DNA from: an uncultured Clostridium sp.
GTDB lineage: Bacteria; Bacillota; Clostridia; Clostridiales; Clostridiaceae
Length of the DNA stretch: 64,000 nt
NCBI RefSeq assembly: GCF_934754915.1
Contig: NZ_CAKVKB010000004.1
Location: 1-64,000 of the forward strand
Reading direction: 5' to 3'
The notes beneath the pieces are model-generated. The model was given only the letters and a program-made list of their open reading frames with translations. It searched no databases and was not told the DNA's origin. Numbering within the stretch: position 1 is the first letter of the stretch; each line of letters begins with the position of its first letter. The position numbers were made by a program, and so were the translations under genes. This document shows positions 53,907 to 63,198 of this stretch, piece after piece.

Positions 53907-54815
53907 TTATATAAGTGCTTCTGCAAATGCTTCTGCATCAAATTCCTGAAGGTCATCAACACCTTCACCAACTCCAATATATCTTACTGGAATATTAAGA
54001 CTCTGTTTTATTGATATAACAACTCCTCCTTTAGCAGTTCCATCAAGTTTAGTCAATATTATTCCATCAATAGGACATACCTCCATAAACTGTTTTGCTT
54101 GAATAACTGCATTTTGTCCTGTTGTTGCATCCAGAACCAATAAAGTTTCTTTTTTATAACTTCCAAGTTCTCTGTCTATTATTCTGTTTATCTTTTCAAG
54201 TTCATTCATAAGATTTTTCTTATTATGAAGTCTTCCTGCAGTATCACAAATAAGAAGATCTACATTTCTTGCCTTTGTAGCTTCTATTGCATCAAACACA
54301 ACTGCTGCAGGATCTGATCCTTCCTGATGCTTTACTATATCAACATCAGCTCTCTTACTCCATACTTCAAGCTGATCTATGGCTGCTGCTCTGAATGTAT
54401 CTGCTGCTGCAAGAAGAACCTTCTTACCATCTGCTTTATTTTTAGCGGCTATTTTTCCTATAGATGTAGTCTTACCAACTCCATTAACTCCAATAACAAG
54501 CATAACTTTTTTTTCATATTCATCATCTTCATAAGAACCTTCTAACAATATATCTCTTATAACTTCCTTCAATGCAGGTTTAACCTCTTTAGGATCATTA
54601 ATCTTTTCTTTACGTATTTTATTTCTAAGTCTTTCAATAATGTCTATTGTAGTATCCATTCCAACATCTGAAGTAATAAGAATTTCTTCCAATTCTTCAT
54701 AAAGATCTTCATCAATTGTAATTGCAATCTTAAGAACTTCATTTATTTTATCTGTAAGTCCATCTCTTGTTTTTGTTAATCCTGTTTTTAATTTGTTAAA
54801 TAAATTTCCAAACAA
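53907..54815 (-). CDS. ftsY: Signal recognition particle receptor FtsY
   Basis: A 302-residue SRP receptor GTPase at the membrane. It has a short N domain, VIGVNGVGKTTSIGKIA near 105-121, AADTFRAAAIDQL, CDTAGRLHNKKNLM and TKLDGTAKGGVVISI. The acidic A domain of Gram-negatives is absent, as expected. It starts at TTG with GGAGG upstream. It follows smc by 48 bp, the conserved pair. No clear terminator was found after it. Confidence 0.97.
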   Translation of the reverse strand: MFGNLFNKLKTGLTKTRDGLTDKINEVLKIAITIDEDLYEELEEILITSDVGMDTTIDIIERLRNKIRKEKINDPKEVKPALKEVIRDILLEGSYEDDEYEKKVMLVIGVNGVGKTTSIGKIAAKNKADGKKVLLAAADTFRAAAIDQLEVWSKRADVDIVKHQEGSDPAAVVFDAIEATKARNVDLLICDTAGRLHNKKNLMNELEKINRIIDRELGSYKKETLLVLDATTGQNAVIQAKQFMEVCPIDGIILTKLDGTAKGGVVISIKQSLNIPVRYIGVGEGVDDLQEFDAEAFAEALI

Positions 54816-54863
54816 TTTTTATTCCTCCAATAAACTGTATTTTTATTTTATTTATGTTTTTCA

Positions 54864-57800
54864 TTATTCATGATCTTTAGATAAATCTACTGAGACAACT
54901 TTAGATACCCCTTTTTCTTCCATTGTAACTCCATATATTATATCACTTGCTTCCATTGTACCTTTTCTATGGGTAATAACAATAAATTGAGTTCTATGGG
55001 AAAATCTTAGAAGAAATTCAGCATATCTATATACATTTGCATCATCAAGGGCTGCTTCAATCTCATCAAGTATACAGAATGGCGTAGGCTTCATCTTTAA
55101 TATTGCAAAAAGAAGTGCTATTGCAGATAAAACCTTCTCTCCACCTGACATAAGATTTATATTTTGAAGTTTCTTTCCTGGCGGCTCAACATTTATATCA
55201 ATATTTGCACTAAGTTCATCACCTTCGCCAAGTATAAGTTCAGCACTTCCCCCTTGAAATAAATCTTTAAAGGTCTCATTAAAATTATAATTTAATATTT
55301 TAAAATTCTCTTTGAATAGAAGTCTCATTTCAGATGTCATTTCTTCAATGACTCTTATAAGCTCTTCTTTTGCCTTTTCCAAATCTTCAGCCTGGCCTGA
55401 CATAAATTCAAATTTTTCCTTAAGTTCTTCATATTCTTCAATTGCTGCAAGATTTACAACTCCAAGTTTAGTTATCTTTGTTTTTATTGATGTAATTACA
55501 CTCTTAAGTTCTTCCTCATTTTCTACTGGTTCACATATATCAAGAGCTTCTGCATAAGTAAGTTCCAATTCTTCATTAAGCTTTTTATACACATGTTCTT
55601 CTTCACTTTCTTTTTTAGCCTTGATTACTTCCATTTTATTTACTTCTATTTCTTCACGGCTTATTTCATCAAGAACCCCGCTTATTAAATTGTCTTTTTC
55701 TTTAAACTCTGCCTTAAGCTTTTCCTTCAATATCTCATCATCTTTAAATTTAAACTCTAATCCATTTATTTTTGTATTATTTATCTCTATATTTTTATGT
55801 TTATCTTTAATTAGCAAGTTCAATTCTTCAATGCTGCATTCATTTTCATTATTTTCAGCCAAAAGTTTTCCCTTTTTATATGTTAATTCTGCTGATTCCT
55901 TTTCAATTCTTGAAAATTCATTTTTCTTTCCTTCAATTCCTTCATCAAGTGCAGCTTTATTTATCTTAAATTCCATAATTCTTGATTCGTCTTTATTTAT
56001 TTGAGTTGTTTTAAGTTCAATCATTTGTTCAAGCTCAGCACTATAATTTTTATTTGAGGCATTTTCATTTTCAAGGCTTTCTATTTTACTTGCCTTTTCA
56101 TTAAGCTTTTCATTTATCTCTTCTTTCTCTTTCACTATCTTTTCAAGCTCATTTTTAGAATTTTCAAGATTTTTTCTCAATTTATCAGTATCGCTCTGAA
56201 GTCCTTCTATTTCACTTTGTTTTCTTGTAAGATCAATATTCTTTGAATGTATTAAATCTGTATCATTAAGAATCTCTTCATCTATTTTTTTTAATTCTGC
56301 TGAAAGCTGCCTTCCTTCTTCAGCAGCCGAAGTATACATTTTTTTCTTTTCTTCTATCTTTTCAACTATTTCTTCAATTTCTCTTTTTCTACCCAGAACA
56401 TTAGTACTTCTGCCTTTTATGCTTCCTCCAGTAAGAGCTCCTCCTGGATTAACAACTTCTCCTTCAACAGTAACTATTTTGTACTTATACTGGCCAGCCT
56501 TTGCTATTTTCAAAGCACAGTCCATATCTCTGCATATTATAGTTCTTCCTAAAACATAATTCATTATATTATCATATATTGAATCATATGAAATTATGTC
56601 ACTTCCTATACCAATATATCCATCAATATTTGTTATATACTTATCTAAAATAAGCTTTTTCCCTTTTATTATGTTTAGAGGAAGAAAAGTAGCTCTTCCA
56701 AGATGATTTTTCTTCAAATACCTTATCAAGTTCTTTGCTACCTGTTCAGTTTCTGTAATAACATTAGATATAGCTGCTCCAAGAGCTATCTCTATAGCTG
56801 TCTCATAATCCTTTTCAACATAAAAAACTTCACCCAGAACTTTTGTGTCTTTAGCTTCTACAATATTATCATTATTTATGGATTCCATTAATGATTTGAC
56901 ACTTCTATTATATCCTTCATAATGCTTTTCAAGATTTTCAAGCATAGTTTTATTAGCATCCAATTTAGTAAGCTCTCTGTTTAATTCTTTTATTTCATTT
57001 TCTTTTTTGGTTATGTTTCCTTTTAATAGAGATATTTTTTTCTTGGATTCCACAATATTATTTTTGATATTATTTATTTCTTCTTTTCTCTCTTCAATAT
57101 CCTTGCTTAAACCTTTATATGTAGCCATATTTATCACTATATTATTTTCCATGTATGATATTGATGAATTGAAATTTCTTTTCTTTTCTTCCCTAAGTTC
57201 TAATTCCCTGTTCAAAATATTAATTTCATTCTTAATATCAGAGTTATTCTTTAAGAAATCCAGTTCACTTTCCTGAAGCACTTTAAGTTTCTGTTTCATT
57301 TTTTCCAGTTCTTCATGATTCAGTTTGTTTTCATTCTCCAGCTTTTCAATTACTTGTTTTTTATCTTTTTGATCCTCAAACTTTCTGACAAGTTCTTCTT
57401 CAAGAATTTTTTTATTATCCAAAATTTCATTTATTCTTTCAGCAATACTTTCTATCTCATAACTGTTTCTTTTTATTCTATCTTCATAATTCCTTATTCT
57501 TTCATGATAAAGTTCAATAGATTTTCCATCTTCACTTATTACATCTTTTAATGTATAGTATTCTTCTTTTTCTTCAAGAGTCTTCTTTTCAATATCTTCA
57601 ATTCTTTTTTCAAGGTTTGCAAGTATCTCCCTATCCTTTGCTATTCCATCTCTCTTTTTATTTATCTCTTCAATTCTTCTGTTAAGTTCTTCATTAAAGG
57701 ATTTCAATTCCTGATCCATTATTTTAATTGTATGAACTATTAACGAAACTTCATTTTTCTTAAGATTATCTGATAATTCATTAAATTCAATAGCTTTTTC

Positions 57801-58427
57801 TCGTTCTAATCTTAATGGTTCTATTCTTTCTTCATATGTGGATAGTATATCATTTATTCTTACAAGATTATCATCTGTATTACTGAGTTTTTTTTCAGCT
57901 TCTTCTTTTCTATTTTTAAACTTAACAATTCCAGCTGCTTCTTCTAAAAGTGCTCTTCTGTCTTCAGGTTTTCCGCTTAAAATAGCTTCAATTTTACCTT
58001 GTCCAATTAGGGAATATCCTTCCTTCCCTATTCCTGTATCCATAAACAGATTTGTAACATCCTTCAATCTGCATTTAGTATTATTAATTAAATATTCTGA
58101 TTCACCAGACCTGAATATTCTTCTTGATACAGTAACTTCATTATATTCTGTATCAAGCTGTTCATCACTATTATCAAGAGTCAGTGAAACTTGAGCAAGA
58201 CCTACAGGCTTTCTAAACTGTGTACCTGCAAAAATAACGTCTTCCATCTTGCCCCCTCTTAAAACCTTTATACTCTGCTCCCCAAGAACCCATCTGACTG
58301 CATCGGATATATTGCTTTTTCCACTTCCATTTGGTCCTACAACAGCAGTAACTCCTTTTTTGAATTTTAATTCCGTCTTATCTGCAAAGGATTTAAATCC
58401 TCTTATCTCTAAAGATTTTAAAAACAA
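54864..58427 (-). CDS. smc: Chromosome partition protein SMC
   Basis: A 1187-residue condensin ATPase for chromosome organisation. Head Walker A is GPNGSGKSNISDAVRWVLGE near 32, coiled coils run about 165-500 and 665-1015, the hinge lies between (GEVVNPGGALTGGSIKGR near 650), and the C-terminal head has LMSGGEKVLSAIALLFAI near 1089 and FCILDEIEAALDD. I start at TTG giving MFLKSLEIRGFKSFADK, as in other SMC proteins: AGGAG lies 8 nt upstream. The GTG three codons earlier sits directly on that site. A 31-codon membrane ORF precedes it, and ftsY follows. Confidence 0.97.
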   Translation of the reverse strand: MFLKSLEIRGFKSFADKTELKFKKGVTAVVGPNGSGKSNISDAVRWVLGEQSIKVLRGGKMEDVIFAGTQFRKPVGLAQVSLTLDNSDEQLDTEYNEVTVSRRIFRSGESEYLINNTKCRLKDVTNLFMDTGIGKEGYSLIGQGKIEAILSGKPEDRRALLEEAAGIVKFKNRKEEAEKKLSNTDDNLVRINDILSTYEERIEPLRLEREKAIEFNELSDNLKKNEVSLIVHTIKIMDQELKSFNEELNRRIEEINKKRDGIAKDREILANLEKRIEDIEKKTLEEKEEYYTLKDVISEDGKSIELYHERIRNYEDRIKRNSYEIESIAERINEILDNKKILEEELVRKFEDQKDKKQVIEKLENENKLNHEELEKMKQKLKVLQESELDFLKNNSDIKNEINILNRELELREEKKRNFNSSISYMENNIVINMATYKGLSKDIEERKEEINNIKNNIVESKKKISLLKGNITKKENEIKELNRELTKLDANKTMLENLEKHYEGYNRSVKSLMESINNDNIVEAKDTKVLGEVFYVEKDYETAIEIALGAAISNVITETEQVAKNLIRYLKKNHLGRATFLPLNIIKGKKLILDKYITNIDGYIGIGSDIISYDSIYDNIMNYVLGRTIICRDMDCALKIAKAGQYKYKIVTVEGEVVNPGGALTGGSIKGRSTNVLGRKREIEEIVEKIEEKKKMYTSAAEEGRQLSAELKKIDEEILNDTDLIHSKNIDLTRKQSEIEGLQSDTDKLRKNLENSKNELEKIVKEKEEINEKLNEKASKIESLENENASNKNYSAELEQMIELKTTQINKDESRIMEFKINKAALDEGIEGKKNEFSRIEKESAELTYKKGKLLAENNENECSIEELNLLIKDKHKNIEINNTKINGLEFKFKDDEILKEKLKAEFKEKDNLISGVLDEISREEIEVNKMEVIKAKKESEEEHVYKKLNEELELTYAEALDICEPVENEEELKSVITSIKTKITKLGVVNLAAIEEYEELKEKFEFMSGQAEDLEKAKEELIRVIEEMTSEMRLLFKENFKILNYNFNETFKDLFQGGSAELILGEGDELSANIDINVEPPGKKLQNINLMSGGEKVLSAIALLFAILKMKPTPFCILDEIEAALDDANVYRYAEFLLRFSHRTQFIVITHRKGTMEASDIIYGVTMEEKGVSKVVSVDLSKDHE

Positions 58428-58444
58428 TCTTTCCACTCCTCAAT

Positions 58445-58540
58445 TTAAAATAATATAGTAGGCAGAAGTCCTACAATAAATATTATTATAATAAAAACAG
58501 CAAGAGCAATCTTCATTTTTTCTCTCGTTTTTTTCTTCAA
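58445..58540 (-). CDS. Small single-pass membrane protein (31 aa)
   Basis: The minus-strand frame begins TTG and reads KKKTREKMKIALAV after the start residue, then a hydrophobic helix FIIIIFIVGLLPTILF and stop. This is a basic N-terminus followed by one membrane segment, typical of very short membrane proteins. GGAAG lies about 7 nt before the TTG. It ends 17 bp before the smc start, so it could be the first cistron of the smc transcript. An internal ATG eight codons in is an alternative start. Too short for homology by eye; the family is unknown. Confidence 0.5.
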   Translation of the reverse strand: MKKKTREKMKIALAVFIIIIFIVGLLPTILF

Positions 58541-58565
58541 TTTCAACACTTCCAATCATAATTAG

Positions 58566-58592
58566 TTTATAGCAAACACTATTAAATATCAA
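58566..58592 (-). promoter_or_regulatory. Possible smc operon promoter
   Basis: Minus strand: TTGATA (58587-58592), 15-nt spacer, TATAAA (58566-58571), between the radical SAM terminator and the small ORF. The spacer is short, so this is tentative. Confidence 0.35.
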
Positions 58593-58604
58593 TTCATAAA
58601 TTAA

Positions 58605-58627
58605 AAGCGAGAGTTTCCCCTCGCTAA
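58605..58627 (-). terminator. rnc-radical SAM terminator
   Basis: AGCGAG/CTCGCT around an 8-nt loop, overlapping the stop codon of the radical SAM gene and followed on the minus strand by TTTTAATTT. Confidence 0.8.
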
Positions 58628-59724
58628 TATATTATATCTATTTTTTTATCTTTTAGATAGAGTATAATTTTTCCTCTTTCAATTGCTTTATCCTGTATAA
58701 CTTTTACATCTTTACCATGTTGTTTCAGTATATTGAAATACATCTTTTTATTAGCATATAGTTTACTTATTTCTTTTGGATTAATATGAATTTCACCTTT
58801 TTCATATTTATTCATATTCTTTAATATAAGTTCAACCATAAGACTGCTTTCAACAAGTTCCCTAAAAGATGGATGAAATGGTCCTGCAACAACATCATTT
58901 TTATCATTTATAGTTTCTGTAGGTTGAAGTCCTATTCTTATTACATTCACACAATTACTTCTATACAATTTGTACATTTCTTTACTTATTTCAACAGCTT
59001 CTTCCAATGAATACGGTACATATTCACCTTTTTTATACATTATTTCCATTGCTGTTCCTTTTATTGTCAACGCAGGATACAGTCTGCATATATCCGGTTT
59101 CATCTCTATAGATTTTCTCGCTGTCTCCATATCTGTTTCAAATGTATCTCCAGGAAGTCCTGGCATTATTTGATGTCCCAACACAAATCCATAGTCTTTT
59201 ATAAGCTTAGAAGCTTCATATACAGACTGTACATTATGACCTCTTCCTGCTTTCAATAACACTTCTTCATCTAAAGATTGAACTCCAAGCTCAATTATAT
59301 CAGCTTTATATTCTTTTAAATATGAAAGTATATAGTCATTTATATAATCAGGTCTTGTAGACATTCTTATCTTATCAACAATTCCCTTTTCTTTAAATTC
59401 CTTTGCAACTTCAAGCAGTTCCCTCTGTTTACTTTCCTTTATTCCAGTAAACGTTCCTCCAAAAAATGATATCTCAAGGGTAGCATTTTCATGATCTATG
59501 GTTTCAAGATATTCATTAACAGTTTTTCTTACACTTTCTGCAGTAACTTCTTCATTTCCTTCAGTACAAGTTGAATCCTTTAACGGCACATTCCTTCCAT
59601 TTTCCGTTATTCTTAACGAATCCTTCTTCACACCTGTTATTTTGTCCTGATTACAAAATACACAGTCATGAGGACACCCCTCATGCGGCACAAATATGGG
59701 TATTATATAATAATCTTTACTCAT
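58624..59724 (-). CDS. Elp3-like radical SAM protein
   Basis: A 366-residue radical SAM protein. The cluster motif is CPHDCVFC (Cys17, Cys21, Cys24), with EISFFGGTFTGI, MSTRPDYIN and ELGVQSLDEEVL, a pattern shared with the Elp3 family. No acetyltransferase domain is present, so it is not a complete Elp3. The function is unknown; clostridia commonly carry this gene between rnc and smc. Its ATG overlaps the rnc stop (ATGAGTAA), which implies translational coupling; the upstream site is weak. Confidence 0.88.
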   Translation of the reverse strand: MSKDYYIIPIFVPHEGCPHDCVFCNQDKITGVKKDSLRITENGRNVPLKDSTCTEGNEEVTAESVRKTVNEYLETIDHENATLEISFFGGTFTGIKESKQRELLEVAKEFKEKGIVDKIRMSTRPDYINDYILSYLKEYKADIIELGVQSLDEEVLLKAGRGHNVQSVYEASKLIKDYGFVLGHQIMPGLPGDTFETDMETARKSIEMKPDICRLYPALTIKGTAMEIMYKKGEYVPYSLEEAVEISKEMYKLYRSNCVNVIRIGLQPTETINDKNDVVAGPFHPSFRELVESSLMVELILKNMNKYEKGEIHINPKEISKLYANKKMYFNILKQHGKDVKVIQDKAIERGKIILYLKDKKIDIIY

Positions 59725-60415
59725 TTGTCTTATCCAGTTTCATCAAGGCCTGTTTTGCCGCATGTTGTTCAGCTTCTTTTTTACTATATCCGCATCCTTC
59801 ACCCATAACTTTATCATCTATAACTACATTAGTAAAGAATTTACGTCTATGTGGTGGACCTTCATGCTTTGTTAGTTCATAATGAATAGAAACTTCTCCA
59901 TCTTTTTGTAGAAACTCCTGAAGCTTTGTCTTGAAATCTAATATTATTTCATTATTTATAGCTTTCTTTATTGTTTCTTCAAAATGAAGAAGGATAAAGT
60001 CCCTTACAAATCCTGTACCCTTATCAAGGTACACAGCAGCTATAACAGCTTCAACAGCATCAGCCTGTATAGAAATCCTTTCTCTTCCTCCTGTCAATTC
60101 TTCACCTTTACTCATCCTTATATATTCTCCAAGATGAAGTTTTTTTGCAATTTCATAAAGAGAATTTTCACATACTATAAGACTACGTATCTTTGTCAAT
60201 TCTCCTTCTGATTTATTTTTAAAATTATTAAATAAATGTTCTGTAATGCAGAGTTGAAGAACTGCATCACCCAAAAACTCAAGTCTTTCATTGTATTCTG
60301 CATCTTTAAACTGATTTGCGAACGAACTATGAGTCAATGCAGTTTTCAGCAATGCAGGATTATTAAAATAAACTCCTAAATTTTCCTCAATTTCCTTAAG
60401 CGTATACTTATTCAT
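59717..60415 (-). CDS. rnc: Ribonuclease III
   Basis: A 232-residue double-strand-specific endoribonuclease for rRNA processing and antisense decay. The catalytic signature ERLEFLGDAVLQL lies at 43-55 and the second acidic pair is in ADAVEAVIAAVYLD. A C-terminal dsRBD (about 155-228) ends GYSKKEAEQHAAKQALMKL. I start at MNKYTLKEIE after AAGGAG; a longer frame adds ten residues that derive from the leader. An 11-bp leader hairpin lies just upstream, a possible self-cleavage target. Confidence 0.97.
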   Translation of the reverse strand: MNKYTLKEIEENLGVYFNNPALLKTALTHSSFANQFKDAEYNERLEFLGDAVLQLCITEHLFNNFKNKSEGELTKIRSLIVCENSLYEIAKKLHLGEYIRMSKGEELTGGRERISIQADAVEAVIAAVYLDKGTGFVRDFILLHFEETIKKAINNEIILDFKTKLQEFLQKDGEVSIHYELTKHEGPPHRRKFFTNVVIDDKVMGEGCGYSKKEAEQHAAKQALMKLDKTNE

Positions 60416-60431
60416 TTTTTCACTCCTTAGA

Positions 60432-60476
60432 AGTTTATTCTTCAACTTGCTAATATAGCAAATTCAAGAATAAACT
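60432..60476 (-). promoter_or_regulatory. rnc leader hairpin (possible RNase III autoregulation)
   Basis: AGTTTATTCTT and AAGAATAAACT form an 11-bp stem, capped by an inner TTGCTA/TAGCAA-type stem (TGCT, ATAT, AGCA). It ends right before the rnc ribosome binding site and has no T tract. Confidence 0.6.
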
Positions 60477-60492
60477 AATTAATAAAGTTAAA

Positions 60493-60513
60493 ATCCCGCA
60501 TAAAACGCGGGAT
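60493..60513 (-). terminator. acpP terminator
   Basis: ATCCCGC, 7-nt loop, GCGGGAT, followed on the minus strand by TTTTAACTTTATT. Confidence 0.85.
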
Positions 60514-60517
60514 CATG

Positions 60518-60748
60518 CTATTCTTCGTGATGAGCTTTTACGTAGTTAACAACATCTCCAACAGTTTTGAATTTTTCAACATCTTCATCTGGAATTTCCA
60601 TGTCTAACTCATCTTCTAATGCCATTATAAGTTCAACAATATCTAATGAATCTGCATTTAAATCATCAATAAAAGATGCATCCATTGTTACACTTGCTTC
60701 ATCAATACTTAATTTATCAGCAATTATTGCTTGAATTCTTTCAAACAT
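60518..60748 (-). CDS. acpP: Acyl carrier protein
   Basis: A 76-residue acidic carrier for fatty acid synthesis. The phosphopantetheine site is Ser34 in [15 protein letters not shown]. The length is exact for the family. I start at [16 protein letters not shown] lies upstream, and a longer frame would begin at the GTG within it. It lies between plsX and rnc; plsX feeds the same phospholipid pathway. Confidence 0.98.
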   Translation of the reverse strand: MFERIQAIIADKLSIDEASVTMDASFIDDLNADSLDIVELIMALEDELDMEIPDEDVEKFKTVGDVVNYVKAHHEE

Positions 60749-60859
60749 TTGTTTCACCTCCCAAGTTCTACATTTAGATAATATTATATAATATTTAAAT
60801 CGTCAATATTGTTTTCTAATATTTAAATAATTAAATTAATTTATTTTGCCCAACTTAAA

Positions 60860-61861
60860 TTAATTTTGCTTTGAAAATTCCTGCTTCATATTTTCAAGAA
60901 CCTTATTATCATAAAATATTTTACTCTGTCTTATTGCATTTTTAAAAGCTTTTCCATCAGAACTTCCATGTGCTTTTATACAAATTCCATCTACTCCCAG
61001 AAAAGGAGCTCCTCCATATTCTTTATAATCTGTTTTTTTCATAAGATTTTTTAACACAGGCTTTAATAATAGTATACCTAATTTTGAAATAAATGAGGCC
61101 TGCATAACTTCATCTTTTATCATTCCCAATATTGTTGAAGCTGATCCTTCATACATTTTTAATGCAGTATTTCCAACAAAACCATCACTTACAAGAACAT
61201 TAGTATCTCCAGTTGGTACATATCTTGGTTCAACATTACCTTTAAAATTTAATTCTGCTTCATCTTTTAATAGTTTATATGCTGATTTTGTAAGTTCATT
61301 TCCTTTTTCTTCTTCTTCACCTATATTTATAAGTCCTATACTTGGATTTTTCACATTAAAAACATGCTCATAATATATTTTTCCCATTTTAGCAAACTGT
61401 ACAAGAAATGCAGGCTTACAATCTACATTTGCTCCAACATCAACAATCATAAATTGTCCTCTTCTTCCAGGCATTATAGGTGCAAGCGCTGGTCTTTCCA
61501 CCCCTTTTATCCTTCCGACAATAAGTGTACATCCAGCTAAAAATGCTCCAGTACTTCCTCCAGAAATTATAGCATCACAAGTCTTATCTTTTACCAAATT
61601 CAATGCTTTTACTATACTTGAATCTTTTTTTCTTCTTACAGCCATTACAGGATGTTCATTTGTAGAAATAACTTCTTCTGCATGTATTACAGTAACTTTA
61701 TCTTTAGGATAGTCATATTTAGACAACTCATTGTTTATTTTATCTTGTGGACCTGTAACGAAAAATTCTATATCACTATATTCTTTAAGTGCTGATACAA
61801 TTCCTTCAATTACAGCAGCTGGCGCATTATCTCCACCCATTCCATCTATAGCTATTTTCAT
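60860..61861 (-). CDS. plsX: Phosphate acyltransferase PlsX
   Basis: A 333-residue peripheral membrane enzyme making acyl-phosphate from acyl-ACP for PlsY. It begins [14 protein letters not shown], with [21 protein letters not shown] and [18 protein letters not shown] start at the ATG giving that N-terminus; AAAGGTG lies upstream and contains a GTG that would give a four-residue extension. It is followed by acpP. A TATAAT-like element lies about 60 nt upstream. No fapR gene is seen. Confidence 0.97.
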   Translation of the reverse strand: MKIAIDGMGGDNAPAAVIEGIVSALKEYSDIEFFVTGPQDKINNELSKYDYPKDKVTVIHAEEVISTNEHPVMAVRRKKDSSIVKALNLVKDKTCDAIISGGSTGAFLAGCTLIVGRIKGVERPALAPIMPGRRGQFMIVDVGANVDCKPAFLVQFAKMGKIYYEHVFNVKNPSIGLINIGEEEEKGNELTKSAYKLLKDEAELNFKGNVEPRYVPTGDTNVLVSDGFVGNTALKMYEGSASTILGMIKDEVMQASFISKLGILLLKPVLKNLMKKTDYKEYGGAPFLGVDGICIKAHGSSDGKAFKNAIRQSKIFYDNKVLENMKQEFSKQN

Positions 61862-62048
61862 AATCTTTATCACCTTTCATATAAATTTATAATGTTTCAT
61901 ATAATAACTGGAAATATGTTATATTATACCTTATTATCGCTTATATTACATCTTCTATTTGTTTTTTATAAACATCTTTTAATAATAATATGTAATTACA
62001 CTTAATAAGTAGAATAAATGTTAATTGTTTTACTGTCAAGTTGATATA
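61862..62048. other. Gap upstream of plsX
   Basis: AT-rich; contains the likely plsX -10 (TATAAT on the minus strand near 61925-61930) but no convincing -35, no FapR-like operator and no gene. Repeat copy F follows. Confidence 0.4.
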
Positions 62049-62128
62049 TTTCAATTAGCAATAGGCAATTGGCAATGAAGGATAAAATCTTCTAAAATTT
62101 TCTTTGATGTTTTTACATATATAAGATA
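62049..62128 (+). repeat. Dispersed intergenic repeat, copy F
   Basis: TCAATTAGCAATAGGCAATTGGCAATG followed by AAATCTTCTAAAATTTTC (weak hairpin near 62084-62100), TTTGATGTTTTTACATATATAAGATA. Diverged copy between the dapF-like gene and plsX. Confidence 0.5.
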
Positions 62129-62172
62129 AATTTTAATCTTGAAATATTATAATATAAATATTTTCAATACTC

Positions 62173-62210
62173 AATTTTGCAACAATCAATATATTCATTG
62201 TTACAAAATT
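62173..62210 (-). terminator. dapF-like gene terminator (candidate)
   Basis: AATTTTG-C-AACAAT pairs with ATTGTT-A-CAAAATT around a 10-nt loop. There is no strong T tract after it on the minus strand. Confidence 0.5.
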
Positions 62211-62216
62211 AACATA

Positions 62217-63077
62217 TTATCTTTTAATATCTTCTATAAATTCTTTATTTAAAATACCTTCTGCGATCTGCCTTATAGGTCCTGTCATCCTTACATTAAA
62301 TTCATCATCTACTTCAATTATAAGCTCTCCACCTAAAAGTTTCACTGTCACTTTATTATCAACAAGATTCTTTTTTCTAAGAACACTTACAACAGCACAT
62401 GATGATGTTCCAGAGGCAAGAGTAAATCCTGCTCCTCTTTCCCATATTAATACTTCTACCTTATCCCTTCCTAAAACTTTTGCAAACTGCACATTAGTTT
62501 TATTGGGAAACATCTTATAATTTTCAATATATGGTCCATATTTTTTTATTTCATTTATATCTAATTCATTTTTTACAATTACGCAATGAGGATTTCCCAT
62601 TGACACACAATTTATTTCAAATTCTTTATCAAGTATGTTTATTTTCTTGCCTATTACTTCTTCTGATGTAAAATTAGTTGGAATATCAGCTGCATCAAAT
62701 ATAGCTTTTCCCATATCTATTGTAATCAATGAAGCCCTATCATCTTTTACTTCAATAACATCTGCATTTACTATCCCGCCTAAGGTCTCTACTGTAAATT
62801 TTCTTGTTTTTGAATATTTATAATCATAAATATATTTGCAGAAAATTCTAAGGCCATTACCACTCTTTTCTGCTTCAGAACCATCAGGATTAAAAATTCT
62901 AAGACCAAAATCAGCTTTAGATGATGGCACCTTCAACAATATTCCATCAGAACCTATTCCAAAATTTATATTACATATTTTCTCAATAGCTCTCTCATTT
63001 AATTCAAAAGTCAATTTTTCACTATTAAGCACAACATACTCATTTCCCAATCCATGACTTTTCACAAATTCATTCAT
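62217..63077 (-). CDS. Diaminopimelate epimerase-like protein lacking both catalytic cysteines
   Basis: A 286-residue protein with the full DapF fold: KSHGLGNEYVVLN, GIGSDGIL, IFNPDGSEAE, GNPHCV and WERGAG. Canonical DapF uses two cysteines, in a C-GNG motif and an AC-G-(S/T)-G motif, as base and acid for epimerisation. Here the first site reads EKSGNGLR (Ser72) and the second LASGTSSCA (Ser222). Substrate-binding residues appear kept. It may act on another substrate, use an altered mechanism, or be inactive. GGGGGG precedes the ATG. It sits between rpmF and plsX, with its own promoter. Confidence 0.85.
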   Translation of the reverse strand: MNEFVKSHGLGNEYVVLNSEKLTFELNERAIEKICNINFGIGSDGILLKVPSSKADFGLRIFNPDGSEAEKSGNGLRIFCKYIYDYKYSKTRKFTVETLGGIVNADVIEVKDDRASLITIDMGKAIFDAADIPTNFTSEEVIGKKINILDKEFEINCVSMGNPHCVIVKNELDINEIKKYGPYIENYKMFPNKTNVQFAKVLGRDKVEVLIWERGAGFTLASGTSSCAVVSVLRKKNLVDNKVTVKLLGGELIIEVDDEFNVRMTGPIRQIAEGILNKEFIEDIKR

Positions 63078-63169
63078 TATATCCCCCCAATATTTCTATT
63101 ATATTATTTGCTGTAATTTCAAATAATACATGTTCTAAATAATATTTAAATACATATATTAATTTCAAT

Positions 63170-63198
63170 GTAATATGAAATACAGTAATAGATGTCAA
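63170..63198 (-). promoter_or_regulatory. Promoter of the dapF-like gene
   Basis: Minus strand: TTGACA (63193-63198), 17-nt spacer, TATTAC (63170-63175). It gives a leader of about 85 nt. Confidence 0.65.

Noticed and set aside
57838..58194. 118-codon plus-strand frame opposite the start of smc
   Set aside because: Antisense to the SMC head domain and low-complexity Ser/Leu; not a gene.
62217..63077. Frameshift or sequencing error explaining the missing DapF cysteines
   Set aside because: The reading frame is continuous, the flanking motifs align perfectly and both serines have clear codons (AGT and TCT); two independent errors at exactly these sites are improbable.
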